Assembly (NCBI GenBank): GCA_030252795.1
Contig: CP127080.1
Location: 1,190,501-1,254,500, forward strand
DNA length: 64,000 nucleotides
Reading direction: 5' to 3'
From: Porticoccaceae bacterium LTM1
GTDB taxonomy: Bacteria > Pseudomonadota > Gammaproteobacteria > Pseudomonadales > Porticoccaceae
Under the pieces are notes generated by a model. The model searched no databases. It was not told the origin of the DNA and was given only the letters and a program-made list of their open reading frames with translations. Below are positions 19,618-30,100 of this stretch, in pieces; the first letter of the stretch is position 1, and every line of letters starts with the position of its first letter. The position numbers and the translations under genes are program-made.

Positions 19618-21351
19618 ATGAATTTCGCAAATTTATCACCACTGTCAGTAATGGCAGGCATCGCAGCCCTGGCTGGGATTTTGTACGCCCTGCAACGGCT
19701 GCGTATTCGGTTCCAGGAGCGAGAGGTTTCGACCCTGATTTTCTGGAAGGAGGCGCTCAATGAAGCGCCGGTTAGAACCTTTACCCAACGGTTTCGCCAT
19801 TTCTGGGCGTACCTGTTGATTCTGGCGATCTGCTCCCTGGTGTGGCTGGCGATTGCCGAGCCCGAGTGGAAGAACGAAGCGGGCAGTGACTTTTATGTGT
19901 TGCTGCTGGACGGCTCAGCCGGTATGGCGCGAGGCGATCGCTTTGAACAAGTGGTGGCCGAACTAAAGGCCGACCTTGAACGCCTGCCGCCGAGCCAGCG
20001 TCAGGTGATCTGGTGTGGCGGCGAAGCCAAAACCCTGCTGAATCCCGGCGAGCACACGCTGTTGTTGAGCAAGCGACTGGACAATCTGGTGCCGGAAGCG
20101 GTGCCGGCCAGTATCGAGCGCCAGTTGGCGAATGTAAGCGCCACCCGTCGACAGAAATCCGATGTGCAAATTCGCGTCTATGGTGATGCGCCAGTGCGTG
20201 GCGAGATTCTCGAGCAACTGCCGAACGGCGTTGATGTGGTGCGTGGTTCCAGCGAGATCGAATCCATCGCCGGCAACTCCGGAATCACGGCACTGGGTGT
20301 GGCCGAAGCGGCCAGTGGTGAGTGGGGCAAGGTTGATGTGCTGTTTCGCATCGAAGGCGACGATGTGTATGCCCCAACGGTTGAAGAGATTGAAGTTCAG
20401 GTTAACTCACAGGTTTTGCCGAGCGATCAATTGGCACTGGACAGCGACGGAGTCACTTACCGCGTAGCAGACCTGCCAGCAGAGGGCGGTTTATTAAATC
20501 TGGAGATCACCAAGGCTGACCTGTTGCCGCTGGATAACCGCGCACAAATTCGTCTGCCCAATCAACAGCCAATCCGGGTATTGCTGTCTAACAGCCTGCC
20601 AGCACCAATGGCGATGGTATTGCGTGCCGACAGTGCGGTTGAGTTAGTGACTGAAAATCCCGACGTAGTTGTACGCGCCAAAGGTGAAAATCTGGGTGGT
20701 CGCGTGCCGGCGCTGGAGTTTATTGCCGCCAACTTGCAGGACGAGGCGTTTGTCCTTGGTTACCAGGGCGAAAGCGATGCCCAGGCGATGTTGATGGCCG
20801 CCATGCAACAGACCGGCCTAGGCAACATTGATATCACCGGACTGGCCGAAGCCGCCCAGCGTCCGATCCAGGTGTCAGCCGAGCAGGGCGACATGTGGAA
20901 CTTCACTTTGTGGCGCGAATTGCTGGACAGCGAATACAACTTTGTCCAGTCGCGAGCGTTCCCGCTGTTTATTTCCCAAAGCGTTCGCTGGTTGGCGGGT
21001 GTGGAGCGTTGGTACCCCTACGCTGCCGCTTCACAGCCGTTGCCAGCGGCGTCGACCGGTGTTGAGTCCCATTTTGTGTCTGACGCTGGTCAGCTTATCG
21101 ACACCCTCGGCGCCGATTTTATTCCCAACCGAGCGGGCGAACTGCGTCGGGCGGGTAACAGTGAGCCATTGATTGTCTCCCTGCTGAGCAGAGACTCCAC
21201 CACCGGCGCAGGGCAAAGTGCCCTGACAGAGAAAGGCCTGGGTGCCTTTGATCTGGGCGTGGAGCGCAACAGCCTGGTGTGGCTGTTGCTGTTGGCACTG
21301 ATCGCGCTGCTGGTGGAGTGGTGGCTGTATCAGAAAGGGCGGATGCCGTGA
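19618..21351 (+). CDS. BatA-type membrane protein with VWA-like domain
   Basis: The 577-residue protein opens with an aerotolerance-regulator N-terminal (BatA) region: a helix near 8-26, the typical RIRFQEREVSTLIFWKE, and a second helix near 58-80. A VWA-like domain follows, with a degenerate metal site LLLDGSAGMARGD near 97-110. The last residues include one more helix (LVWLLLLALIALLVEWWLY). It is probably anchored in the inner membrane with a periplasmic body. It sits in the MoxR operon between the DUF58 and second VWA genes. Confidence 0.85.
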   Translation: MNFANLSPLSVMAGIAALAGILYALQRLRIRFQEREVSTLIFWKEALNEAPVRTFTQRFRHFWAYLLILAICSLVWLAIAEPEWKNEAGSDFYVLLLDGSAGMARGDRFEQVVAELKADLERLPPSQRQVIWCGGEAKTLLNPGEHTLLLSKRLDNLVPEAVPASIERQLANVSATRRQKSDVQIRVYGDAPVRGEILEQLPNGVDVVRGSSEIESIAGNSGITALGVAEAASGEWGKVDVLFRIEGDDVYAPTVEEIEVQVNSQVLPSDQLALDSDGVTYRVADLPAEGGLLNLEITKADLLPLDNRAQIRLPNQQPIRVLLSNSLPAPMAMVLRADSAVELVTENPDVVVRAKGENLGGRVPALEFIAANLQDEAFVLGYQGESDAQAMLMAAMQQTGLGNIDITGLAEAAQRPIQVSAEQGDMWNFTLWRELLDSEYNFVQSRAFPLFISQSVRWLAGVERWYPYAAASQPLPAASTGVESHFVSDAGQLIDTLGADFIPNRAGELRRAGNSEPLIVSLLSRDSTTGAGQSALTEKGLGAFDLGVERNSLVWLLLLALIALLVEWWLYQKGRMP

Positions 21352-21360
21352 TTTTTAACA

Positions 21361-21513
21361 GGTCGCACGTCGCACGTCTGACGTCGCACGCCAGTGCGGT
21401 GCCAGTCTCTCTGAAAGGAATGTTCTTTCAAAGTGTGCAGCGTAAAGACGGGCTGCGATTGATAAAGATTAGTGCTTTTGGCGTGCGACATGCGACGTCA
21501 GACGTGCGACCAA
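21361..21513. repeat. permuted inverted repeat of GTCGCACGTC units
   Basis: GGTCGCACGTCGCACGTC... on the left and ...GACGTGCGACC on the right form ~33-bp arms about 90 bp apart. Their outer ends match perfectly. Their inner units (GCACGTCTGAC versus TGACGTCGCAT) are in swapped order, so the arms are built from shuffled 6-8-bp blocks. A related GTCAGAC repeat is at 19571. Confidence 0.65.
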
Positions 21514-21520
21514 CAAGGTT

Positions 21521-23992
21521 GTGATTATGCAAATCAGTTTTTTAAATCCGGGCTTTTTTATTTTATTGGCACTGATACCAGTGCTGTGGTTCTTACCCCG
21601 GAAAGTTGATCGAAAAGTTCAGGGAATATTGCGTTCTCTGTTGTTGGCCCTACTGGTCACCGCACTGGCGCGTCCGGTATTGCTGGCGCCCAGCAATGAG
21701 AGCTACCAAGTGATGATTGTCGACCGTTCCGCCAGCCTGAGTAAGGCGCAACAGGCCGAAGCAAGTCGAGTGTTGTCTGACCTCACCGCAAGCGCCACAG
21801 CCGGCAACAAGGTCACCGTTATCGAAGTCGGTGGAAAGCCGCAGCGCGATGGCGATTCAGACGCCGGTCAGGCACTGCGCGTGGACAAGCCCGGCAGCAG
21901 CTCATCACTCAGTGCAGCTCTGTCTGCGGCGGCGCTGCAGATTCCGGAAGGCGCCAATGGCCGTGTTGTATTGATTTCTGACGGACTGGCCACCGACCGT
22001 GAGTGGGGCGATACCGTTACTCAATTGATCGAACGCGGTATCACCGTGGATACCTTTGACCTCGGTCATCGCAGTGACGATATCTATCCAGCTGCGCTCT
22101 ACACCAATGGCGAATTGCGTGTCGGGGAAACCGCCAGCGCCAACGTCACCGTTATCGGCTCCGGTGAAGTGACCGTATCCCTGACCGATGAAGAGGGCAA
22201 CGAACTGGCTTCCGGTCGCACGGTGATTGATGGCCGTGCCGATGTGGCCCTGCCGTTTGAACCCAAACAATCCGGCTTTATGTCAGTGACCGCCACGGTT
22301 ACCACACAATCAACCGATAGCCGCAAAGACAACAATCGCCTGACCTCAACCTTTGCTGTTCAGGAGCCCTTGAAAGTGCTCTACATCGGTCATCGGGTTC
22401 AGGGCAGTGGTGTGCAACTGCAAAAGCTGGTGGGTGCGGGTTTTGTTATTGAGACACCGACCCAGCCTCTGGATGGCAATTTCCCGCTCGACGATTACCA
22501 GCTGGTGATGATCGACGATGCACCAGCCAAACAATTGCCAAAAGCCTTTCAGCAACGTGTGAGTGACGAAGTCCAGAAGCGCGGATTGGGCCTGGTGTTT
22601 GCCGGTGGCCGCGGTGCTTTTGGTGAGGGTGGTTACTACCAGACCCCGGTGGCGGAAGTACTGCCTATTGAGTTCCAGCAGCGCAGTGAAAAGAAAGAGC
22701 CCACTGTGGCACTGGCGATCATTATCGACACCTCTGGCTCCATGTCCGGGGAACGGATTGAGCTGGCCAAACAGATGGCTCGGCTGTCGCTGAACAAACT
22801 GAAGAAGACCGACAAAGTGGGTGTGGTGGAGTTCTACGGTGCCAAGAGTTGGGCCGTGCCGCTGCAAACCATGAAAAGCCGCAGCAATGTTGAGCGCGCT
22901 ATTGGCCGTATGCAGGCTACCGGCTCGACCATTCTGTTACCTGCTATTGAAGAGGCTTTCTACGGACTGCAAAACGTTAAAGCCACCTATAAGCACATTA
23001 TGGTGATCAGTGACGCGGGCATCGAAAGTGCTGACTTTGAAGGGGCCATCCGGAAGGTCGCCAAAGCCGGTATTACCCTGTCTACGGTACTGCCAGCTTC
23101 TGGCGAAGATAATGCCATTATGACCAAGATGGCGCGAATCGGTGGCGGGCGTTTTTACGCGGTCCCGAGTCAGTTCAACCTGGTTGAGATCAACTTCCGC
23201 AAGCCCAGTGAAACCCGTTTGCCGGCTTACAAGGCTGGACACTACTCCGTGCAGGCACGCACCGGCAGTGGCTGGTGGGGCGAGGTGAATCCGGCTGACT
23301 TACCGGCGGTGAGTGGCTATGTAGAAGTGCAGGCCCGCCAGGGAGCAGATGTGTTACTGCAGACCGAAGGCAGTGCCCATCCGTTGCTGTCCAGCTGGCG
23401 CTATGGTCTGGGCCGGGTGACCGCCATGATGACCGAGCCGGTAGGTTCGGGCACTAACAGCTGGCAGGGCTGGGATGACTACGGTCGAATGCTGGCGCGA
23501 ATACTGAGTCGCACCGCAGACGATGGTCGGGCCTTTGATTACCAAATTATCCGTCAGGATAACCAGCTCCATATTGATGCCGTGCGCAGCTTCGCCGGTA
23601 TGGACACTGTCCCGTCGCTCAATATGGCTGAAGACGCTGAGAGAACCATTAACTTTACCGAAATGGCTCCCGGCTGGTTCCGCACCACACTGGCGGTTGA
23701 TGCCAGTCAGGCACTGCAATTTGAGGAGACTGGGCACTCTCAAGCCCGTTACCTGAACGCGCCTTCACAACTGGTGGCAGAAGATCAGGTGGATCCGGAG
23801 CGCGGGCTGGATTTGGATCGACTGGCCAAAGCCACAGGCGGTGCCAGTCTTAGCTCGGGCGAGCAGGCCTCGGCAATGACCAGCAATGCCGACTCACTCT
23901 CGCTGCAAAAACTGTGGCCCTGGGTGCTGCTGTTGGCGCTGTTCACCTATCTGGGTGAGATTGTGTACCGCCGCTGGCCAAGCAAGAACTAA
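21521..23992 (+). CDS. VWA domain membrane protein of MoxR operon
   Basis: The 823-residue protein has N-terminal helices near 7-26 and 34-55 (FFILLALIPVLWFL, LRSLLLALLVTALA) and a C-terminal helix (WPWVLLLALFTYLGEIVY). A degenerate MIDAS-like site MIVDRSASLS is near residue 67. The main VWA domain is near 400-560 with a canonical MIDAS IIIDTSGSMSGERIELAK. Between them is a glutamine-amidotransferase-like region found in this protein type. Such proteins sit in the inner membrane with the VWA domain outside and work with MoxR. The start is the ATG at 21521 or the one at 21527. Confidence 0.88.
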   Translation: MIMQISFLNPGFFILLALIPVLWFLPRKVDRKVQGILRSLLLALLVTALARPVLLAPSNESYQVMIVDRSASLSKAQQAEASRVLSDLTASATAGNKVTVIEVGGKPQRDGDSDAGQALRVDKPGSSSSLSAALSAAALQIPEGANGRVVLISDGLATDREWGDTVTQLIERGITVDTFDLGHRSDDIYPAALYTNGELRVGETASANVTVIGSGEVTVSLTDEEGNELASGRTVIDGRADVALPFEPKQSGFMSVTATVTTQSTDSRKDNNRLTSTFAVQEPLKVLYIGHRVQGSGVQLQKLVGAGFVIETPTQPLDGNFPLDDYQLVMIDDAPAKQLPKAFQQRVSDEVQKRGLGLVFAGGRGAFGEGGYYQTPVAEVLPIEFQQRSEKKEPTVALAIIIDTSGSMSGERIELAKQMARLSLNKLKKTDKVGVVEFYGAKSWAVPLQTMKSRSNVERAIGRMQATGSTILLPAIEEAFYGLQNVKATYKHIMVISDAGIESADFEGAIRKVAKAGITLSTVLPASGEDNAIMTKMARIGGGRFYAVPSQFNLVEINFRKPSETRLPAYKAGHYSVQARTGSGWWGEVNPADLPAVSGYVEVQARQGADVLLQTEGSAHPLLSSWRYGLGRVTAMMTEPVGSGTNSWQGWDDYGRMLARILSRTADDGRAFDYQIIRQDNQLHIDAVRSFAGMDTVPSLNMAEDAERTINFTEMAPGWFRTTLAVDASQALQFEETGHSQARYLNAPSQLVAEDQVDPERGLDLDRLAKATGGASLSSGEQASAMTSNADSLSLQKLWPWVLLLALFTYLGEIVYRRWPSKN

Positions 23993-24018
23993 TAACATTT
24001 ATTGCTGAAATTAATGAT

Positions 24019-24090
24019 CGTCATCCCCGCGCAGGCGGGGATCCACCTTCCACGGAAGTTGATGGATTCCCGCCTGCGCGGTAATGACGG
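24019..24090. repeat. dispersed palindromic repeat, same type as 19461
   Basis: GTCATCCCCGCGCAGGCGGGGATCC-type arms (two hairpins around CCTTCCACGGAAG) fill the gap before the TPR gene. The ATG inside this repeat (24084) opens the frame upstream of the true TPR start and is not a gene start. Confidence 0.75.
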
Positions 24091-24146
24091 AAAAACAGAA
24101 TGTAAGTAGTGATGCCAAACGGCATCCTGGAGAGAGGGAAATAATT

Positions 24147-27100
24147 GTGGCAAAAGTGATTTCCAATGTATCGCTGGCGGCGCTGATGACCGTTGGCCTG
24201 ATCGGCAGCCCGCTGGCTTTGGCCGAGATTGATGGTGTATCCGAAAAACCGCTGGTGCGTGCCATTAAAGGCGAGAGTCTGTGGGTATCGTTTGACCAGG
24301 CCGACGCCCAATACAACGCCATTATCAAGAGTGGTGAAAAAATCAACAAGCGCATCAGCGCACTCAAAAAAGACACCAGTGGCTCAAAGGAACAGCAGGC
24401 AGCGCGTTACTATCTGGCCAGTATGTTTCAGTGGCGCCACGGCAATCTTGACTCGGCACTGAAAAGCATTGATCAGGCATTGGAAATTGGCCGTTACGGC
24501 GAACTGTTACGCCAAAAAGCACGCTTGCTGGACGCAGCCGGTAAAACCAAAGAGGCCATTGCCAGCTATCAGGATGCATTGCCCCTGCTCAGTGGCCAAG
24601 TACGCCAAAATACCGAATTGCGTTTGGCGTTGTTACAAGCGGATGAAGATATTCAACCACTGCTGAAACTGGCCGAGCGCAGCGATGCCGAGATGAAAAA
24701 TCGTGTGGCACTGATCCTGGCGATCTATGGTGAGACCGGTGAAGCCTCGCGTCTTTATAACCTCTCCAAAGACGCCAGCGAGCAGGAGCAATTGAAATAC
24801 TACTTACGCATTGCCGAGTGGGCGCTGCAAGATCTCAATGTCCTGAAAGCGCAGGACGCCGCCTGGCAGGCGGTTCAGCTGGCGGAAAGCCGGGAAGACC
24901 GTTTGTACACGCTGGCTCTGTTAACGGAATCCCACCGCAAAGACGATACCCTGGATGCGCTGGTGGAAAAGCTGGCCACAAACAGCAAAAGCCTCGGCGA
25001 TGATGCGCGCTCCCTGTGGGTTAGCTTGCTCCGGGAAACCGGCCGTGCCGATGAAGCCCTGACCAAATTGAAAGGCCGCGCCGAAAGTGAGTCCGATGCC
25101 GTAAAGCGCCAGCTGATTGGTTTGTACCAGGAATCCGGTAAAGTGACCGAGATGGAGTCCGAGCTCAAGCGCCTGATGTCGGTGGACAAAACAGAGACCA
25201 TCTGGCCGCAAGGGCTGGCGGAGTACTATCTGGAGCGCGGCGACAAAGCCTCGGCCAAACAGGCCTGGAAACAGTTTGTGGATCAAAATAGTGATCCGGC
25301 TCCGCTGTTATCCGGTGCCAACTCGATGAAAAAACTCAACTTCGATGAGCTGGCACTCTCAGCCGCCGCCAAGGCCCAGCAGGACGGCAGCTCAATCAAA
25401 AAAGCGGCGATGTTTCGCTTTGACCTTTACCTCGATCGCGGCAAACAAAAAGATGCCGAGAAGGTATTGATCGATCTGGACAAGACCCTTGCGGCTTCCG
25501 ATCCACTGCGAAAGGTCGTTGCCCAATCCTACGAGCGTCTCTCCATGCCCAAAGAGGCATTGCGAGTGATGACCGTGTTTGCCGAATCCGGTGCCGAGCA
25601 GGATATTTCCGCCAAGCAGTATCTGGCTGAACTGCAGCTGAGCGCAGCAGAACCAGCTGACGCGATCAAGAGTTTGATGGCGTCACTGCCTGGCGCGGCA
25701 GAGTCGCAAAAGCGCCTGATCACCAGCCGTATTATCCAGGCCGCCAAAGAAGCAAAAACTCTCGATAGTATGGTTGCCAAGCTGACCAAGCGGCTGTCTG
25801 AAAATGAACTGGCAGAGTGGGAAGTGGACTTTTTGATTGAAGTCTACAGTCGCCAGAATGAAGGCAAAAAAGCCCTGGCCCTGCTGGAAAAACGTTATAG
25901 CCAGCCCGGTGCCGATGACGTGGAAGGGCTAAAGAAAAAGGCCCAGCTGTATCGCGAACTCAAAGACTTTGTCGCTTATGACAAGGTGTTGGCGACGCTT
26001 GCAGAAAAAGACCCTGACGGTGCGGTGTTTCATATTCGTGGCCGTATCATGAACTACATCGACACTCTACGACACAGCGCCAAAAATGATCAGGAGGTAT
26101 ACACCACCCTGACGGGGTTGCTGGACGATTACAGCAAGGTGTCCGGCAAAGGCGCAGCACGGGAGTTTCAGGCCGGGGTTTTGTCTATGGCTGGGCAGCG
26201 TGAAGAGGCCTTGACCATGTTCAGGGAAATTCTGGCTGAAGACTCCTCTCGGGTAGACAATTACCTGGCTATTGGTAACCAGCTGAATGCTATGCGACAA
26301 AAAGACCAGGCGTTGGCGATGTACCAGTATCTGGTGGAAGGTACTGAGCGTACGGAAATCACTTGGGCGGCGCTGGATGGCATTCTCAATATGGAGCCGG
26401 GCAAAGGTCCGTTGAAGTGGGCCCAACGATTGGCATTGGAAAAACTCTCTGCATCACCCAATAAATTTGATTTTTATCGTCAGCTGGCGGATCTGTCCAG
26501 TGATCTGGGGGAACTGGATATCCAGCTCGCCGTGTTACAGAACGGATTGTCGGCAGAGCCGGAACTGCGCATGTCAACGCTTCGCGAACTGTTGCGCTTT
26601 ACCAGCACCAAACAGGAAGCTGGCCCGATTTTCGGTGGAGCACAGCTGTCCCCAAATGCACAGAAGCATGTGATGTTTGGACGTCGTCTGTTGGCGTTGG
26701 GCTTGGCATTACCGCCGGATGTACATATTTCGCTGGGCAAGGCGATGATGGACGCCGGTGATACCGAAGCGGCTCTTACCGCCGTTAAACAGGCGGTGGA
26801 AAACACCGGCAGTGGTGAACTGTTACTGCAGGCAGCGGGAATTTTTGAGCAGGCCGATGATGATGTGTCTGCTTTGGTGCTGTATGAAAAAGCCTTGATC
26901 ACAGATCCGACCAATATTTCGTTGCAGGTAAAAACCGCCTTGGTTAATGAGCGGCTGGGGAACAACGAGCGTAGCTATGAATTGTATCTCAATGGATTGA
27001 CCAACTTATTGGAGCGCCAGCCAGCGAAAATTGCAGAGTTGGTTGTATCTTCATCTATTCCCGGTGCGCAAGTGGCTGAGTTGGATCCGATTTTGCTTGA

Positions 27101-30100
27101 AGAAGGTAAAGAAACTAAAAATGCTTTCTTTAGTTCAGGATCAACAAAAGCTGCGGATTTAAAGTATTACTATATTCCCCTGCGAAATGGTTTGACTCGT
27201 GCTCTGATGGGAAACTCGACAAAACAGGCCACTGTCGTTACCCAACTGGATCAAAATTATCAAAAAGCACTGTCTGAAGTGGAAAATATGGAAGGTGAAC
27301 GTCTGGAGCGCCTTGCAAACTACCCCAGGCTGAATGAGTACGCACAGCTGATGCGTTATCTCAATTTTATTTATAGGAACATCAGTATTGTAAATACCAT
27401 GGACGAAACGCTCTTTGGTCTTTTCCCAAATGATCCATTGCTGGCAGAAATCCTTGTTGCACATCACCTGGAATGGGGTAGTGCCGGCTATGGCAATTTT
27501 GTAAGTCAAAGTGATGTGATTGCTGATCACCAAAAGCAGCTGGTTGCAGAAAAATTGGCGGCTGCCCAATCAGAGAAAGTAGAGGGATTACCGGCAATAA
27601 AAACAATATCCAGTACACCTGCAAACAGCTTTGCACCACAAACAGCACCGCTGAAACCTGATCAGGAAGCTGCTAAAGAGACACTTAAAGCTGCACTGGC
27701 AGAAGGTGATCCAAAAGCAATCCTTAATGCCACCAAAAAGCTGATCGATCTTGGTTTGCTCTATCAGGCACTGGAAATGGCAGGGGATAAGATTCCTGTC
27801 GATCAACGCAAAAACCTGGCTCGCTTTGTTATTGCCAATATCCAGGGCGACAATCTTAAGGCAGTTCAATTGACGGCCAGTAATAACGGCAATTTCAACC
27901 CATATACCTCTCTCGATAGCCGCAAGTTAACCTGGAATGAAAAGTTGACCCAGTGGTTGGGAGAACCAGTGCTTACGGATGAACAGCTTATTGCTGTATC
28001 AACGCTGGACGAGCAAGAGCTGAGAAAAGTATTGGATTTTCAGCGAGGTGAGTGGGTTGATTACATCAGTCTTTATCGGTCACTATCTATAGATGCACGC
28101 CCGGAATGGTTAAAAACATTTATTAAACAGGCTGATCAGAACCTAAAATTTCAACTGCCGGGAATACTCAGTGCTTTACTCACTTTGCCATTAAGCGATG
28201 AAGAACAAAAGGCAATAAAAGCATCTTTAGATCTGTTGCCAGTCATGCCTTTTGCGGACACAACGCTTGCCCGGATTGATATTCACCCTGATAACATTGA
28301 TACAGCAAGAAGCTGGGCGGAAATAATTAGTGCCAAGCAGGCAAAAATATTGCCGGACCCGGTATTTGAGCCGAACCTGCTGCGATGTGAAGGTAAACTG
28401 GATAAAGCGTTAGATAAATTGGTGGAAATCTACTTCGAGGGTGACTTGCCTCCACGCTTTCCTGGCCAGCCTGGAACTAGGCAGCCGCAGCAGTTTTTGC
28501 AGGATTACACAAGTACCCTGATTGCTGGTAATGAAGCGGAGTTAGTAAGCCTGGTAGAGTCATACAACGTGGAGAATGATGAACTTCTCAATGATAAAAT
28601 TGAGTGGCTTGTTCAGCTATATAGGAACCTGTACGCCGATTCTTTGAGTAAACATCTGGATGCATTGAAAGCTCTTCAGGAACTGCAGCCGGATAATATC
28701 CAGTTGTTGGCCGCGTTACAGAATCTCTATAGACGTAATGGTGATTACTTTAAGGAAATTCAATCCAGATTGAGCCAGTACGAGGCGGCGGCAGTTGAGC
28801 AGAAGGGCTGGATATCTAATAGTCTTTCGAACAGTTATCAACAGTTGGATAACCCGATCAAGGCATTGGAATTTTCAAATTCGCAACAACCAGGTCGGAA
28901 TCTGGTTGCATCTAAACCGGTTTACGATGTAAAAACGATAAAAGCTGCGCTCGAAAGCAAAGATCATAGTCAGCTTCGACGTGAGATGGCGTCTTTGTGG
29001 CAAAAAGTGGAGTCAACCGAACAGGCACCCAAAGACAATGTAAGTGGGAATGTAACCCAGGGGTTAACTGTTGATCGGTTGGTGAACTTAGAGCTTAGGG
29101 AAAGCTCCAATAACCCTTACTTACAAAGAGCAGAAAACATTCAAAGTAAACCCGAGAAACTGTTGCCAAGCTTGGTGAAACACCCGCTAGGTGTAGAAAT
29201 TCTTTCCGGCTGGCTAAACGGTGTACGTGGGCGTCTTTTGGGCCAGGCAGAAGAGTTGGTGGGTGCACTGGCCGATGCATATGTTCATCAAGGTTCTACC
29301 GGTCAGAAGTTTTCAAAACTTGGTGAGCGCATTCTTAACAACCAGGTAAACGACAAGGATATTGCGCTTTGGTTAGCTATAGCCAGTCGAGTACCTGAGT
29401 TAGCTAAATCTGAAAGTGCCAGTAAGGTTTTTAACCACTATCAAAATATAGAGAACTCATATCGCCCACCGCTGGCTAAATTAATAGCGTCATTCCTGGT
29501 GACTCGTGGAGAGCATGAGCAGGCGAGAAAGTGCTATGAGTCCTTAATTAACTGGAAAATTGCATCCCGAGACCAAATGGAAAACTCAATCAGGTTCACG
29601 GGACAAATAGATACTGGTATATCAGGTGTTCTTCTCCAGGCTGAGAAAACTTTGGAACAATCACAATACCTGAATTTGCTTTCTTCGACATTGTCACAAG
29701 TGAAACCGGATAAATCCTATCTTATTTCGGAGTTTTCCAAATTGGTACTTGCTCATCTTTCGGTGAGTAAAGATCCTAAAGCATATTATCAACGTGCAAA
29801 GGATATTGTTGATAATGCTTTTGTGGATCTATTAAATGGCGGAGATAAAGGAGATTTTTCTGGATCCAGGTTTGCAAATTTACAGCTTGTCATGAGTGCC
29901 AGAATCAAACTTGGTAAACGTGAAGCGGCTTTGGAATCATGGATCGATATGGCTGTTGAGGCGGAGGAAAACAAGCGCAGAATGCAAAATCTCTCTGGTG
30001 CAAGGTATCAACAGCAAGATAGGGAATCAATGGAGCGTCAGCAAGAACAACGCTTTTTTAATATGTTTTTAGGGGCTAATACAGTTTCTCTGGATCAAGC

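Noticed and set aside
24084-24146. ATG at 24084 as start of the giant TPR protein
   Set aside because: It lies in a dispersed palindromic repeat and puts 21 non-conserved residues before a good signal peptide that begins at GTG 24147 behind GAGAGGG.
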